From NCBI GenBank assembly GCA_005473895.2, contig SRJI02000026.1, positions 1-58,703 on the forward strand: DNA of 58,703 nt, written 5' to 3'. The notes under the pieces were generated by a model, which was given only the letters and a program-made list of their open reading frames with translations, made no database searches and had not been told where the DNA came from. The translations under genes and the position numbers were made by a program. This stretch comes from Carideicomes alvinocaridis (GTDB taxonomy: Bacteria > Pseudomonadota > Alphaproteobacteria > Rhodobacterales > Rhodobacteraceae). This document shows positions 17,197 to 26,224 of the stretch, piece after piece (position 1 is the first letter of the stretch; every line of letters begins with the position of its first letter).

Positions 17197-17802
17197 TCAG
17201 GGGCTGAGTCGAACGACTTCCCAGGCGTCACTCGGCGTGTTGCGCCGCCAACGGAAGCGGTCATGCAACCTGTGATTGCCGTCCGCCCAGAACTCCATTT
17301 CGACCGGTCTGAGCCGGAAGCCACCCCAGAAGGGCGGCCGCGGGGGATTGGTGCCATGCTTCAGACCGACGCGCGCGACCTCCGCCACCAGCGCCCCGCG
17401 GGAGGACAGTTCGTGCGACTGTTTCGAGGCCCAGGCCCCCAGGCGGCTCTGCAATCCACGTGACGCGAAATAGGCATCCGCCTTCGGCCCGTCCTCGCGC
17501 GTGACCTCGCCTCTGACGCGAACCTGCCGGCGGCGCGATTTCCAGTGCATCACGAAGGCTGCCTGCCCGGCAGAGGCGATTTCCTGCGCCTTGGCGCTTT
17601 CGTAATTGGTGTAAAAGAGAAACGCGTCCTGCTCGATCTCCTTGAGCAGCACCATTCGCACGTTCGGCAATCCGGCGGAATCGACGGTGGCCAGCGCGAT
17701 GGCATTGGGATCGTTGGGCTCTGTCGCCTCCGCCTCCTTCAACCAGCGCTGTGCGATGGAAAAAGGATCGTCACCTGCGAAAATACCGCTTCTGTCGCTC
17801 AT
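17197..17802 (-). CDS. pdxH: Pyridoxine/pyridoxamine 5'-phosphate oxidase
   Basis: An FMN-dependent oxidase of 201 aa that makes pyridoxal 5'-phosphate, the final step of B6 synthesis and salvage. Family motifs are [54 protein letters not shown] and the C-terminal [17 protein letters not shown]...RLHDRF...LSP. The catalytic and FMN-contact Arg/Lys residues are in place. It is divergent from fabI across about 115 bp. Confidence 0.95.
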   Translation of the reverse strand: MSDRSGIFAGDDPFSIAQRWLKEAEATEPNDPNAIALATVDSAGLPNVRMVLLKEIEQDAFLFYTNYESAKAQEIASAGQAAFVMHWKSRRRQVRVRGEVTREDGPKADAYFASRGLQSRLGAWASKQSHELSSRGALVAEVARVGLKHGTNPPRPPFWGGFRLRPVEMEFWADGNHRLHDRFRWRRNTPSDAWEVVRLSP

Positions 17803-17917
17803 TGCCTGCCCTTGCCTGCCGTTCTGCCGCTCCCCCGCTCCGGCCGCTGCTCTTGCCCGCCCCCAGGCAATCGCCTAAACGAGGTGCATTGTCGCATAGT
17901 TGGGCGGAGACCATGAC

Positions 17918-18724
17918 ATGTCAAACACTCTGATGCAGGGGAAACGCGGGCTTATCATGGGCCTTGCCAACGACAAGTCGATGGCCTGGGGCATCGCCCG
18001 GGCCTGCGCCGATGCGGGGGCGGAACTGGCATTCTCCTATCAGGGCGAGGCGCTGAAGAAACGCGTCGATCCGCTCGCGGCGCAGCTCGGCTCCAAGATC
18101 GTGCTGCCCTGCGACGTGGCCGACGACGCCTCGGTCGATGCGCTGTTCGACGAGCTCAAGGAACGCTGGGGCCGGCTGGACTTCATCGTCCACGCCATCG
18201 GCTTTTCCGACAAGAGCGAGCTGCGCGGCCGCTATGTCGAGACCAGCCGCGAGAACTTCAAGACCACGATGGACATCTCGGTGTTCTCCTTCACCTCGGT
18301 GGTCAAGCGCGCCGAGAAGCTGATGACCGAGGGCGGGTCCTGCGTGACCCTGACCTATTACGGCGCCGAGCGGGTCATGCCGCATTACAACGTCATGGGC
18401 GTGGCCAAGGCCGCGCTCGAGGCCTCGGTGCGCTACCTGGCCGAGGACCTGGGCAAGGACGGCATCCGGGTCAACGCCATCTCGGCCGGGCCGATCAAGA
18501 CGCTCGCGGCCTCCGGCATCGGCGATTTCCGCTACATCATGAAGTGGAACGAGTACAATTCGCCCCTGCGCCGCAACGTGACGCTCGAGGATGTGGGCAA
18601 GTCCGCGCTCTACCTGCTGTCCGACCTGGGCTCTGGCGTGACGGGCGAGACGCATCATGTCGACGCGGGCTACCACGTGGTGGGGATGAAGGCCGTGGAC
18701 GCCCCCGACATCACCAAGGGATAG
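17918..18724 (+). CDS. fabI: Enoyl-[acyl-carrier-protein] reductase (NADH)
   Basis: A 268-aa SDR-fold enoyl-ACP reductase that performs the last reductive step of fatty acid elongation. Seen are the FabI-type nucleotide-binding GLANDKSMAWGIA, the HAIGFSDKSELRGRY loop, the catalytic YYGAERVMPHYNVMGVAKAALE (Tyr-x6-Lys) and RVNAISAGPIKTLAASGI. The start at 17918 (MSNTLMQGKRG) has GGCGGAGA upstream; the track six codons earlier is unlikely to be translated. Triclosan-type inhibitors target this enzyme family. Next to it, 4 bp away, is the LysE-family gene. Confidence 0.96.
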   Translation: MSNTLMQGKRGLIMGLANDKSMAWGIARACADAGAELAFSYQGEALKKRVDPLAAQLGSKIVLPCDVADDASVDALFDELKERWGRLDFIVHAIGFSDKSELRGRYVETSRENFKTTMDISVFSFTSVVKRAEKLMTEGGSCVTLTYYGAERVMPHYNVMGVAKAALEASVRYLAEDLGKDGIRVNAISAGPIKTLAASGIGDFRYIMKWNEYNSPLRRNVTLEDVGKSALYLLSDLGSGVTGETHHVDAGYHVVGMKAVDAPDITKG

Positions 18725-18728
18725 GCCG

Positions 18729-19343
18729 ATGCTGTCGCTGGGCTGGGAACATCTGGTGGCTTTCAACGTCGCGCTTCTGGCGGCGCTGGCCAGCCCCGGC
18801 CCTGCCCTGCTCTACGCGCTGCGCACCACGCTGGCCTCGGGACGGGCGGCGGGGATCGCCACCGGCGCCGGGCTGGGGCTGATGGCGGCGCTCTGGACGC
18901 TGATGGCGCTGCTCGGGCTGGACGCGCTGTTCCGGCTGTTTCCCTTCGCCTACATCGCATTCAAGATCGTCGGTGCGCTCTACCTGATCTGGATCGCCGT
19001 GCAGACCTGGCGCCATGCCCGCGACCCGATCGGCGAAACCTCCGCGCCCGCCGGGCATCGGGCGTTCCTGCGGGGCATGGCGATCAACCTGGCCAACCCG
19101 AAATCCGTGCTGTTCGCCGCGGCGGTGCTGGTGGTGATCTTTCCCCCTGACCTGACGCTTGCCGACAAGGCGCTGATCACCCTCAACCATTTCCTTGTGG
19201 AGCTTGCGGCCTATGCGGGCTTTGCGCTGCTGCTGTCCACCCGGGCGGCGCGGGCGGGATATCTCGGCGCCAAGCCGGTGATCGACCGCATCGCCGCCCT
19301 GCTGCTCGGCGCGCTCGGCCTGCGGCTGCTGCTGGATCGCTGA
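18729..19343 (+). CDS. LysE/RhtB-family amino-acid exporter
   Basis: A 204-aa six-helix membrane protein of the LysE/RhtB superfamily. Diagnostic stretches are ALASPGPALLYALRTTLASGRAAGIATGAGLGL near the N-terminus and FLRGMAINLANPKSVLFAAAVLVV in the middle. Substrate is probably an amino acid or small metabolite and cannot be resolved from sequence. It begins 4 bp after fabI, so it is likely cotranscribed although functionally unrelated. Confidence 0.9.
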   Translation: MLSLGWEHLVAFNVALLAALASPGPALLYALRTTLASGRAAGIATGAGLGLMAALWTLMALLGLDALFRLFPFAYIAFKIVGALYLIWIAVQTWRHARDPIGETSAPAGHRAFLRGMAINLANPKSVLFAAAVLVVIFPPDLTLADKALITLNHFLVELAAYAGFALLLSTRAARAGYLGAKPVIDRIAALLLGALGLRLLLDR

Positions 19344-19463
19344 GCGCGGCCATCCCGCCCCGGCCTTCCCATGCCGCGCGAGCTGCCCGCCCGCGACCCC
19401 GCGCCGCTTTCCTTGCGCGGGCCGCTGCGCTAAAGACCTCCGAAAATTGCCGGGAGACAGCAG

Positions 19464-19967
19464 ATGCAGGAAAAACTGCCGCACGAAAAGGGCTTTCACG
19501 TAAGCTGGGACCAGCTTCACCGCGACGCACGGGCGCTGGCCTGGCGGCTGGACGGGCACGGCCCCGACGGTGGCGGCTGGCGCGCGGTGGTGGCGATCAC
19601 CCGGGGCGGCATGGCCCCCGCGATGATCGTCGCGCGCGAGCTCGACATCCGCACGGTCGATACGATCAGCGTGAAAAGCTACAACCACCAGACCCAGTCC
19701 GAGCCCCGCGTCATCAAGTTTCCCGACATGGAGATCATGGGCGACGGCACCGGCGTGCTGATCGTGGACGACCTGGTCGATACCGGCCGCACGCTCGAGG
19801 TGGTCCGCGCGCATCTGCCCAAGGCGCATGTGGCGACGGTGTACGCCAAGCCCAAGGGCCGGCCCATGGTCGATACCTTCATCACCGAGGTCAGCCAGGA
19901 CACCTGGATCTTCTTCCCCTGGGACATGGCGCTGCAATACGTCCAGCCCTATCGCGGCACCGACTGA
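19464..19967 (+). CDS. gpt: Xanthine phosphoribosyltransferase
   Basis: A type I PRTase of 167 aa that salvages xanthine/guanine with PRPP to form nucleotides. The PRPP-binding loop [18 protein letters not shown] and the N-terminal [19 protein letters not shown] are clear. [16 protein letters not shown] forms the flexible hood region. [14 protein letters not shown]-terminal motif is typical of Gpt. The start at 19464 follows GGGAGACAGCAG. Confidence 0.94.
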   Translation: MQEKLPHEKGFHVSWDQLHRDARALAWRLDGHGPDGGGWRAVVAITRGGMAPAMIVARELDIRTVDTISVKSYNHQTQSEPRVIKFPDMEIMGDGTGVLIVDDLVDTGRTLEVVRAHLPKAHVATVYAKPKGRPMVDTFITEVSQDTWIFFPWDMALQYVQPYRGTD

Positions 19968-20038
19968 GCGGCGGGGCCTTTCCCTCGCCTCCGCCGGTCG
20001 CTAACGTCCCGCCAGCCCCTTCGCAGCGGAGCCTGACC

Positions 20039-21229
20039 ATGTCGCAATCGCGCACCCGGACCACATTCGCCCCGCCCGTCATGGAGGCGCGGCGCTGGCT
20101 CGACGGGGTGGAGTTTCCGCCCGACCGCCCCCTGCTGAACGTAAGCCAGGCGGCCCCGGTCGACCCGCCGCCCGAGCCGCTGCGCCGTCACATGGCCGAG
20201 GCGGTGATGCAGGAGCCGGAGACGCATCTCTATGGCCCCGTCCTCGGCCTGCCCGCCCTGCGTGCGGAGGTGGCGGAAAGCATGACGCGGCTTTACGGCG
20301 GGGCGGTGAGCGCCGACCAGGTGGCGATCACGGCCGGCTGCAACCAGGCCTTCGCGGCCGCCATCGCCGCGCTGGCCGGCGAAGGCGACGAGGTGATCCT
20401 GCCGGTCCCGTGGTACTTCAATCACAAGATGTGGCTGGACATGTCCGGGGTGACGGCGGTTCCGCTTTCCACCGATGCCGAGCTGCTGCCGGATCCGGCC
20501 CTGGCCGAAAAGCTGATCACCCCGCGCACCCGGGCCATCGCGCTGGTGACGCCGAACAATCCCGGCGGGGTGGAATACCCCTCCGACCTGGTGCTGGAAT
20601 TCTACCATCTCGCCCAGGAACGGGGGATCGCGCTGATCCTCGACGAGACCTACCGCGACTTCGACGCGCGCCCGGCCCCGCCGCACCGCCTGTTCGAGGA
20701 TCCGGCCTGGCCCGACACGCTGATCCAGCTCTATTCCTTTTCCAAGGCCTACCGGCTGACCGGCCACCGCACCGGGGCGATCGCCGCCTCCGAGCCGCTG
20801 CTGGCGGAATGCGAGAAATTCCTCGACACCGTCGCGATCTGCCCGCCGCAGCTGGGCCAGCGCGCCGCGCTCTGGGGGATGCGGAACCTCGGCCAGTGGC
20901 TGGCCGGAGAACGGGACGAGATCCTCGACCGCCGCGCCGCCATCGAGGAAGGCTTTCACCTGATCGGCGCCAAGGGCTGGAAGCTGATGGGGCTGGGCGC
21001 CTATTTCGCCTATCTGCGCCATCCCTTCGCAATGCCCTCCGACGCGCTCTGCCGCGAGATGGTGCGCGAGGCCGGGGTGCTGATGCTGCCCGGCACCATG
21101 TTCCGCCCCGAGGGCGACCCGGCCGGCACGCGAGAGCTGCGCGTCGCCTTCGCCAATGTCGATCGCGCGGGCATCGCAGAGCTGTTCCGCAGGCTCGCAG
21201 CCCTTGGCTTCCCGCTTCGGGACGATTAG
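20039..21229 (+). CDS. PLP-dependent aminotransferase, class I/II
   Basis: A fold-type I aminotransferase of 396 aa. The Schiff-base lysine is Lys236 in LYSFSKAYRLTGHRTGAI. Also visible are GLPALRAEVAESM, ITAGCNQAFAAAIAAL, TPNNPGGVEY and the C-terminal ELRVAFANVDRAGIAELF with the carboxylate-binding Arg. It resembles aspartate/aromatic-type enzymes, but the substrate cannot be determined. It is a stand-alone gene upstream of ppiD with about 66 bp between them. Confidence 0.9.
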   Translation: MSQSRTRTTFAPPVMEARRWLDGVEFPPDRPLLNVSQAAPVDPPPEPLRRHMAEAVMQEPETHLYGPVLGLPALRAEVAESMTRLYGGAVSADQVAITAGCNQAFAAAIAALAGEGDEVILPVPWYFNHKMWLDMSGVTAVPLSTDAELLPDPALAEKLITPRTRAIALVTPNNPGGVEYPSDLVLEFYHLAQERGIALILDETYRDFDARPAPPHRLFEDPAWPDTLIQLYSFSKAYRLTGHRTGAIAASEPLLAECEKFLDTVAICPPQLGQRAALWGMRNLGQWLAGERDEILDRRAAIEEGFHLIGAKGWKLMGLGAYFAYLRHPFAMPSDALCREMVREAGVLMLPGTMFRPEGDPAGTRELRVAFANVDRAGIAELFRRLAALGFPLRDD

Positions 21230-21295
21230 AGAACCGGGAACGCAGTTCGCGCGGCCCCGGCGGCCCGCGGCCCCACCGCAAGTTACGGAACCCGC

Positions 21296-23143
21296 ATGGC
21301 ACGCAAGAAGAACAGCCTGTCCAAATCCCTGGTCTGGATCATCCTCGCCCTGCTCTTCGTGGGGCTCGCCGGGTTCGGCGCGACCAACCTGTCGGGCAGC
21401 ATCCGCACCGTCGGCTCGGTCGGCGACAAGGAAATCACGGTCGACGAATATGTCCGCGCCATGCGGCAGGAGATGCAGGCGCTGCAGGCCCAGACCGGCC
21501 AGCCGATCACCATGCAACAGGCGCAATCCATCGGGCTCGACCGGCAAGTGCTGAGCCAGCTGATCACCACCCATGCCCTCGACTACGAGGCCGAGCGGAT
21601 GGGCCTGTCGATCGGCGACACCAACCTTTTGCAGGAGCTGTCGCAGATCCAGGCCTTCCAGGGGCCCGACGGCAATTTCGATCGCGAGGCCTATCGCTTC
21701 GCGCTGCAGAATGCCGGGCTGGAGGAAGCTCAGTTCGAGGCGCAGCTGCGCGACGAGGTCGCCCGCTCCATCCTGCAGGGCGCGATCCTGGCCGGCAACG
21801 CCATGCCAGAGGCCTATCTCGAGACGATGATGGATTACGTCGGCGCCCGCCGCAGCTTTACCTGGGCGCGGCTCGGCGCGGACGCGCTGCAAGAGCCGCT
21901 TCCCGAACCCGACGAGGAGACGCTGCGCGCCTTCTACGAGGAAAATATCGGCCAGTTCACCCGCCCCGAGACGCGGCAGATCACCTATGCCTGGCTCACG
22001 CCCGAGATGCTGATCGACACGATCGACATCGAGGAGGACGTGGTGCGCGAGCAATACGATGCCCGCGCCGACCAGTATGACCAGCCCGAGCGTCGGCTGG
22101 TCGAGCGGCTGGTCTTCTCCGACGACGACGCGGCGAACGATGCCATGGCGCAGCTGGAAGTCGACGGCACCACCTTCGAGACCTTGGTCGAGGATCGCGG
22201 CCTGGCCCTGTCGGACGTGGACATGGGCGACGTCTCCCGCGAGGAGCTGGGCGCGGCCGGCGAGGCGGTCTTCTCCGCCGAGGTGGACGATGTTGTGGGG
22301 CCGTTCCAATCCTCGCTGGGCCCCGCGCTCTACCGGGTGAACGGCGTACTCAAGGCCCAGACGGTGCCCTTCGAGGAGGCCCGCCCCGAGCTCGAGGACG
22401 AGCTCGCCCATACCCGCGCGCGCCAGATCATCCAGAGCCAGGCCGAAGACATCGCCGACCTGCTCGCCGGCGGCGCCACGCTGGAGGAGCTGGCCGACGA
22501 GACCGAGATGGAGCTGGGCGAGATCGGCTTCAACAGCACCTCGCAGGGCGGGATCGCGGCCTACGAGGAATTCCGCGAGGCCGCCGCGTCGCTCACCACC
22601 GACGATTACCCGGAGGTGGACGAGCTTAGCGATGGCGGGCTCTACGCCATGCGCCTCGACGAGATCGTGGCCCCCGAGCCCTACCCGTTCGAGGAAGTGG
22701 CCGACCAGGTGCGCAGCGCGTGGGAGACCGCCGAGACCCGCGAGCGGCTGACCGAGCGCGCCGAGGCGCTGAAATCCGAGATCGAGGAAAGCGGCGATTT
22801 CGCGGCGGCCGGGCTCGACCCGCAGACCGCCGAGGGGCTGACCCGCCAGGCCTTCATCGAAGAGGTCGAGGGCCCCCTCCTTGAGCGGGTCTTCGAGATG
22901 GAGAAGGGCCAGATCGTCGTGGTGCCAGAGGGCGAGGGCGTGATCCTCGTCCGCCTCGACGACACGCTGCCGCCGGACGAGGACAACCCGGACATGGCCG
23001 AGCTGCGCAACCGCCTCCGGGACCAGGCCGGCAATTCGATCAGCCAGGACCTGTTCCAGGCCTTCGCCAACGACATCCGCAACCGCGCCGGGATCCAGCT
23101 GGACCAGCAGGCGCTGAACGCGGTGCATTCGCAGTTCCAGTGA
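21296..23143 (+). CDS. ppiD: PpiD-like periplasmic chaperone/peptidyl-prolyl isomerase
   Basis: A 615-aa inner-membrane-anchored protein with one N-terminal transmembrane helix (SLVWIILALLFVGLAGFGATNL). A SurA-N-like chaperone domain (about 30-200) is followed by a parvulin-type domain around 255-350 (RRLVERLVFSDDDAANDAMAQL, FSAEVDDVVGPFQSSLGPALYRV) and a helical C-terminal region. Expected to help fold outer-membrane and periplasmic proteins near the Sec translocon. Its stop overlaps the trpE start (TGATG). The ppiD-trpE order is common in this bacterial order. Confidence 0.93.
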   Translation: MARKKNSLSKSLVWIILALLFVGLAGFGATNLSGSIRTVGSVGDKEITVDEYVRAMRQEMQALQAQTGQPITMQQAQSIGLDRQVLSQLITTHALDYEAERMGLSIGDTNLLQELSQIQAFQGPDGNFDREAYRFALQNAGLEEAQFEAQLRDEVARSILQGAILAGNAMPEAYLETMMDYVGARRSFTWARLGADALQEPLPEPDEETLRAFYEENIGQFTRPETRQITYAWLTPEMLIDTIDIEEDVVREQYDARADQYDQPERRLVERLVFSDDDAANDAMAQLEVDGTTFETLVEDRGLALSDVDMGDVSREELGAAGEAVFSAEVDDVVGPFQSSLGPALYRVNGVLKAQTVPFEEARPELEDELAHTRARQIIQSQAEDIADLLAGGATLEELADETEMELGEIGFNSTSQGGIAAYEEFREAAASLTTDDYPEVDELSDGGLYAMRLDEIVAPEPYPFEEVADQVRSAWETAETRERLTERAEALKSEIEESGDFAAAGLDPQTAEGLTRQAFIEEVEGPLLERVFEMEKGQIVVVPEGEGVILVRLDDTLPPDEDNPDMAELRNRLRDQAGNSISQDLFQAFANDIRNRAGIQLDQQALNAVHSQFQ

Positions 23144-24654
23144 TGGCGCTCACCCCGTCCTTCGACGCCTTCGAGAAAGCCTATGCAAAGGGCCTGAACC
23201 AGGTCGTCCACATGCGGCTGGCGGCCGATCTGGACACGCCGGTCTCGCTGATGCTCAAGCTCACGGGGGCGGCGAAGGACGCCTTCATGCTGGAATCCGT
23301 CACCGGCGGCGAGGTGCGCGGACGCTATTCCATCATCGGCATGAAGCCCGACGTGATCTGGCGCTGCGAGGGCGAGCGGTCCTTCCTGAATCGCCAGGCC
23401 CGGTTCGACCCCGACGCCTTTGCCGAGCTCGACGGCCACCCGCTCGACACCCTGCGCGCGCTCATCGCCGAAAGCCGGATCGAGCTGCCCGAGGACCTGC
23501 CCCAGGCCTCCGCCGGCCTGTTCGGCTATCTCGGCTACGACATGATCCGGCTGGTGGAGCATCTGCCCAACGTGCCGCCCGACACGATGGGCACGCCCGA
23601 CGGGATGATGCTGCGCCCCTCGGTGGTGGCCGTGCTGGACGGGGTGAAGGGCGAGGTGACCGTGGTCTCGCCGGCCTGGGTCAGCGACGGGCAATCCGCC
23701 CGCGCCGCCTATGCCCAGGCGGCCGAGCGGGTGATGGATGCGGTGCGGGACCTGGAGCGCGCCATGCCGCAGGCCACGCGCAACCTCGGCGAGGCGGCGG
23801 AGGTCGCGGCGCCACGCTCCAACTTCACGCCGGACGCCTACCGCGCGGCGGTGGAGCGGGCCAAGGAATACATCCGCGCCGGAGACATCTTCCAGGTGGT
23901 CCCGTCGCAGCGCTGGACGCAGGATTTTCTGCTGCCTCCCTTCGCACTTTATCGTTCTCTGCGAAGGACTAATCCGTCTCCATTCATGTTCTACTTCAAC
24001 TTCGGGGACTTCCAGGTCGTGGGCGCCAGCCCCGAGATCCTGGTGCGCGTCTTCGGCCGCGAGGTGACCATCCGCCCGATCGCGGGCACCCGCCGGCGCG
24101 GCGCCACGCCCGAGGAGGACCGCGCGCTCGAGGCCGAGCTGCTGGCCGACAAGAAAGAGCTGGCGGAGCACCTGATGTTGCTCGACTTGGGCCGCAACGA
24201 CGTGGGCAAGGTGGCGAAGATCGGCACCGTCCGCCCGACCGAGAAGTTCATCGTGGAGCGCTATTCCCACGTCATGCATATCGTGTCGAACGTGGTCGGC
24301 GAGCTGGCCGAGGATCAGGACGCGCTCTCGGCCTATTTCGCGGGCATGCCGGCGGGCACCGTCTCGGGCGCGCCCAAGGTCCGCGCGATGCAGATCATCG
24401 ACGAGCTGGAGCCGGAAAAGCGCGGCGTCTACGGCGGTGGCTGCGGCTACATCTCGGCCGGGGGCGACATGGACATGTGCATCGCCCTGCGCACCGCCAT
24501 CGTGAAGGATGGCAAGCTGCATATCCAGGCCGGCGGCGGCGTGGTCTTCGACAGCGATCCCGAGGCCGAGTACCAGGAGACGGTGCACAAGTCGAACGCC
24601 ATCCGCCGGGCCGCCGAGGATGCCGCGCGCTTCACGGGCGACGGGAACGGCTAG
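23143..24654 (+). CDS. trpE: Anthranilate synthase component I
   Basis: The 503-aa chorismate-using subunit of anthranilate synthase, first committed step of tryptophan synthesis. N-terminal regulatory elements (AFMLESVTGGEVRGRYSIIG) resemble the Trp feedback site. The catalytic C-terminal half carries the chorismate-binding signature (TIRPIAGTRRRGATPEEDRALEAELLADKKELAEHLMLLDLGRNDVG, AGTVSGAPKVRAMQIIDELE, GGCGYISAGGDMD). The ATG at 23143 overlaps the ppiD stop by one base. Its partner trpG is 3.7 kb downstream, with a PilZ gene and an antisense gene between. It could be mistaken for PabB, but context favours TrpE. Confidence 0.95.
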   Translation: MALTPSFDAFEKAYAKGLNQVVHMRLAADLDTPVSLMLKLTGAAKDAFMLESVTGGEVRGRYSIIGMKPDVIWRCEGERSFLNRQARFDPDAFAELDGHPLDTLRALIAESRIELPEDLPQASAGLFGYLGYDMIRLVEHLPNVPPDTMGTPDGMMLRPSVVAVLDGVKGEVTVVSPAWVSDGQSARAAYAQAAERVMDAVRDLERAMPQATRNLGEAAEVAAPRSNFTPDAYRAAVERAKEYIRAGDIFQVVPSQRWTQDFLLPPFALYRSLRRTNPSPFMFYFNFGDFQVVGASPEILVRVFGREVTIRPIAGTRRRGATPEEDRALEAELLADKKELAEHLMLLDLGRNDVGKVAKIGTVRPTEKFIVERYSHVMHIVSNVVGELAEDQDALSAYFAGMPAGTVSGAPKVRAMQIIDELEPEKRGVYGGGCGYISAGGDMDMCIALRTAIVKDGKLHIQAGGGVVFDSDPEAEYQETVHKSNAIRRAAEDAARFTGDGNG

Positions 24655-24715
24655 GGCTTAACCCTTCTGAAAGCTTTGCCGTCTAGGCTCGGTGACACGA
24701 GCGGAGGGTGAAGCG

Positions 24716-25987
24716 ATGCGACCGGAACCGTGCCGCCGGGCGCCGGGCGCCCTGCACAAGGATCAGCGACGAAAACGCATTTGGCTCGGTTCGGGCATGG
24801 CCCGGGCTGGTGGTCGGGCGAAGGCGCCCGGGCGCGGCCCATCGGGCGGCCTTCCTGGCCAGCACCTCCGCACGTTACTCTGTCATCTGCTGCTTCTCCT
24901 GGCCCTCCTTCTGCCAGGTGCCGGCCGGGCGCAGAACGGGATCGGCAGCGGCGGCTGTGCCTATATCGGCACGCTGTCCGCCATGGCCGGCGATCTGCGC
25001 GCCATCGACCGCGCCCCCGGCCCGGAAGCGGCCGCGCCGCATTGGCAGGCCCTTCGGGACCGCACCCTTGCGCTGACCCCCGACATGCTGCGCCAGGCGC
25101 GAAACGAGGCCGCGCTCGCCCCGCATGCCGGCGATTTCGCGGCCTTCGTCGCCGGCACCGTGCGGTTCCTGGCCGAGGGCGGCCATCCCCGCGCCGTGCC
25201 GGCCCTTGACCGCGTCTCCCGCCTCGGCGCGGCGCTCGCCTGCACGCCCCCCGATATCAGGAGGGCGGCGGGTCCGACCGTCGGCACCGGCATCGCCGCG
25301 GCCCCCGCGGCGGCGGGCGGGATGGCGCCGCGGCCGGCCATGGTCTCGGGCGTTTTCCTCGGCCCGCCCCGGCATCGCGTCATCTTCTATCTCGGGGCGC
25401 TGACCCTCGCCGTCGCCATCGTCGCGGTCCATCTGCGCAACCAGCGCTATGCTAGGCTGAGCGCCCGCCACCATTGCCATATCTCGACCCGGATCCGACG
25501 CCGCGGCGAAGAGCGCGGGACCGTCGTCCAGGATATCAGCCGCATGGGCGCGACCATACGGGGCGATTCCCTCCGCATCGACGACCGGCTCTGGCTGCGG
25601 ATCGGGCAAGCCTGGCTCAGCACACGGGTCATCTGGCGCACCCGGCATTTCGCGGGGGTGGGCTTCGACCACCCGATCGGTGCCGCGCAGCTCGACCGGG
25701 CGCTGGCGGAGACGGCCTCCGAACCTACTGGCAAAGAACGGATATCGGAGGGTGCATTGGTCGTGCGGGATGGACGCCCCGAGCAGGACGGGCAGATCGC
25801 ACAGGCCTCTTCTGGTCCAAGAGAGTGGCGTGGATGGCAGAAAGTGGTGGCCGACCCCGAGGGGCAGCACCCGGGTCGGGAGGCGCCGCGCCACAGGCAG
25901 GAGAGAGAGGAGCAAGAGCGCGCCCCGCAGCAACACCCACGAAGGGAGGCGCCACGCGAGCGACCCGGCTCGACTTTCCTGCATTGA
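24716..25987 (+). CDS. PilZ-domain membrane protein with signal peptide
   Basis: The start at 24716 is backed by GGAGGGTG, although it leaves an unusual 50-residue basic extension before the hydrophobic export signal (LRTLLCHLLLLLALLLPGAGRA). A periplasmic helical region follows, then a second transmembrane helix (VIFYLGALTLAVAIVAVHL). The cytoplasmic PilZ domain carries both c-di-GMP signatures, RLSAR (RxxxR) and DISRMGA (DxSxxG). It is therefore a likely membrane-tethered c-di-GMP receptor. The last 80 or so residues, after ETASEPTGKERIS, are very basic and polar with odd codon use, and may be run-on sequence after a lost stop. A second domain is less likely. Confidence 0.75.
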   Translation: MRPEPCRRAPGALHKDQRRKRIWLGSGMARAGGRAKAPGRGPSGGLPGQHLRTLLCHLLLLLALLLPGAGRAQNGIGSGGCAYIGTLSAMAGDLRAIDRAPGPEAAAPHWQALRDRTLALTPDMLRQARNEAALAPHAGDFAAFVAGTVRFLAEGGHPRAVPALDRVSRLGAALACTPPDIRRAAGPTVGTGIAAAPAAAGGMAPRPAMVSGVFLGPPRHRVIFYLGALTLAVAIVAVHLRNQRYARLSARHHCHISTRIRRRGEERGTVVQDISRMGATIRGDSLRIDDRLWLRIGQAWLSTRVIWRTRHFAGVGFDHPIGAAQLDRALAETASEPTGKERISEGALVVRDGRPEQDGQIAQASSGPREWRGWQKVVADPEGQHPGREAPRHRQEREEQERAPQQHPRREAPRERPGSTFLH

Positions 25988-26224
25988 CGCGGTGCTCAGC
26001 GGGGCCGCGCGGCAAGCAAGGGTACAGCTGCCGCCATAGGCCAGTGAGGCGGAGGCGGGCGGAAGGTGGTCGGGCTTGTCAGTGGGCGCGGGAGGCAAGC
26101 GCCGGGCATATCGCGCGCGGCCAGCAACCGGTGACGGACGCGAGGTCATGGCCAGGCTCGCCGCGCGCCGCGCAAGGGCTCGGCGGCCCCGGCGCGCAGC
26201 AAGCACCGTCACGCGGCCAGCCCG

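Noticed and set aside
19949-23128. A 1059-codon open frame antisense to the aminotransferase and ppiD genes
   Set aside because: It spans two verified genes and their gap, and contains no recognisable motifs. It is a shadow of GC-rich codon use.
25725-26212. A hydrophobic minus-strand frame between the PilZ and deacetylase genes
   Set aside because: It has Leu-rich stretches but no ribosome site, no family motif and poor codon use. I treat it as antisense noise.
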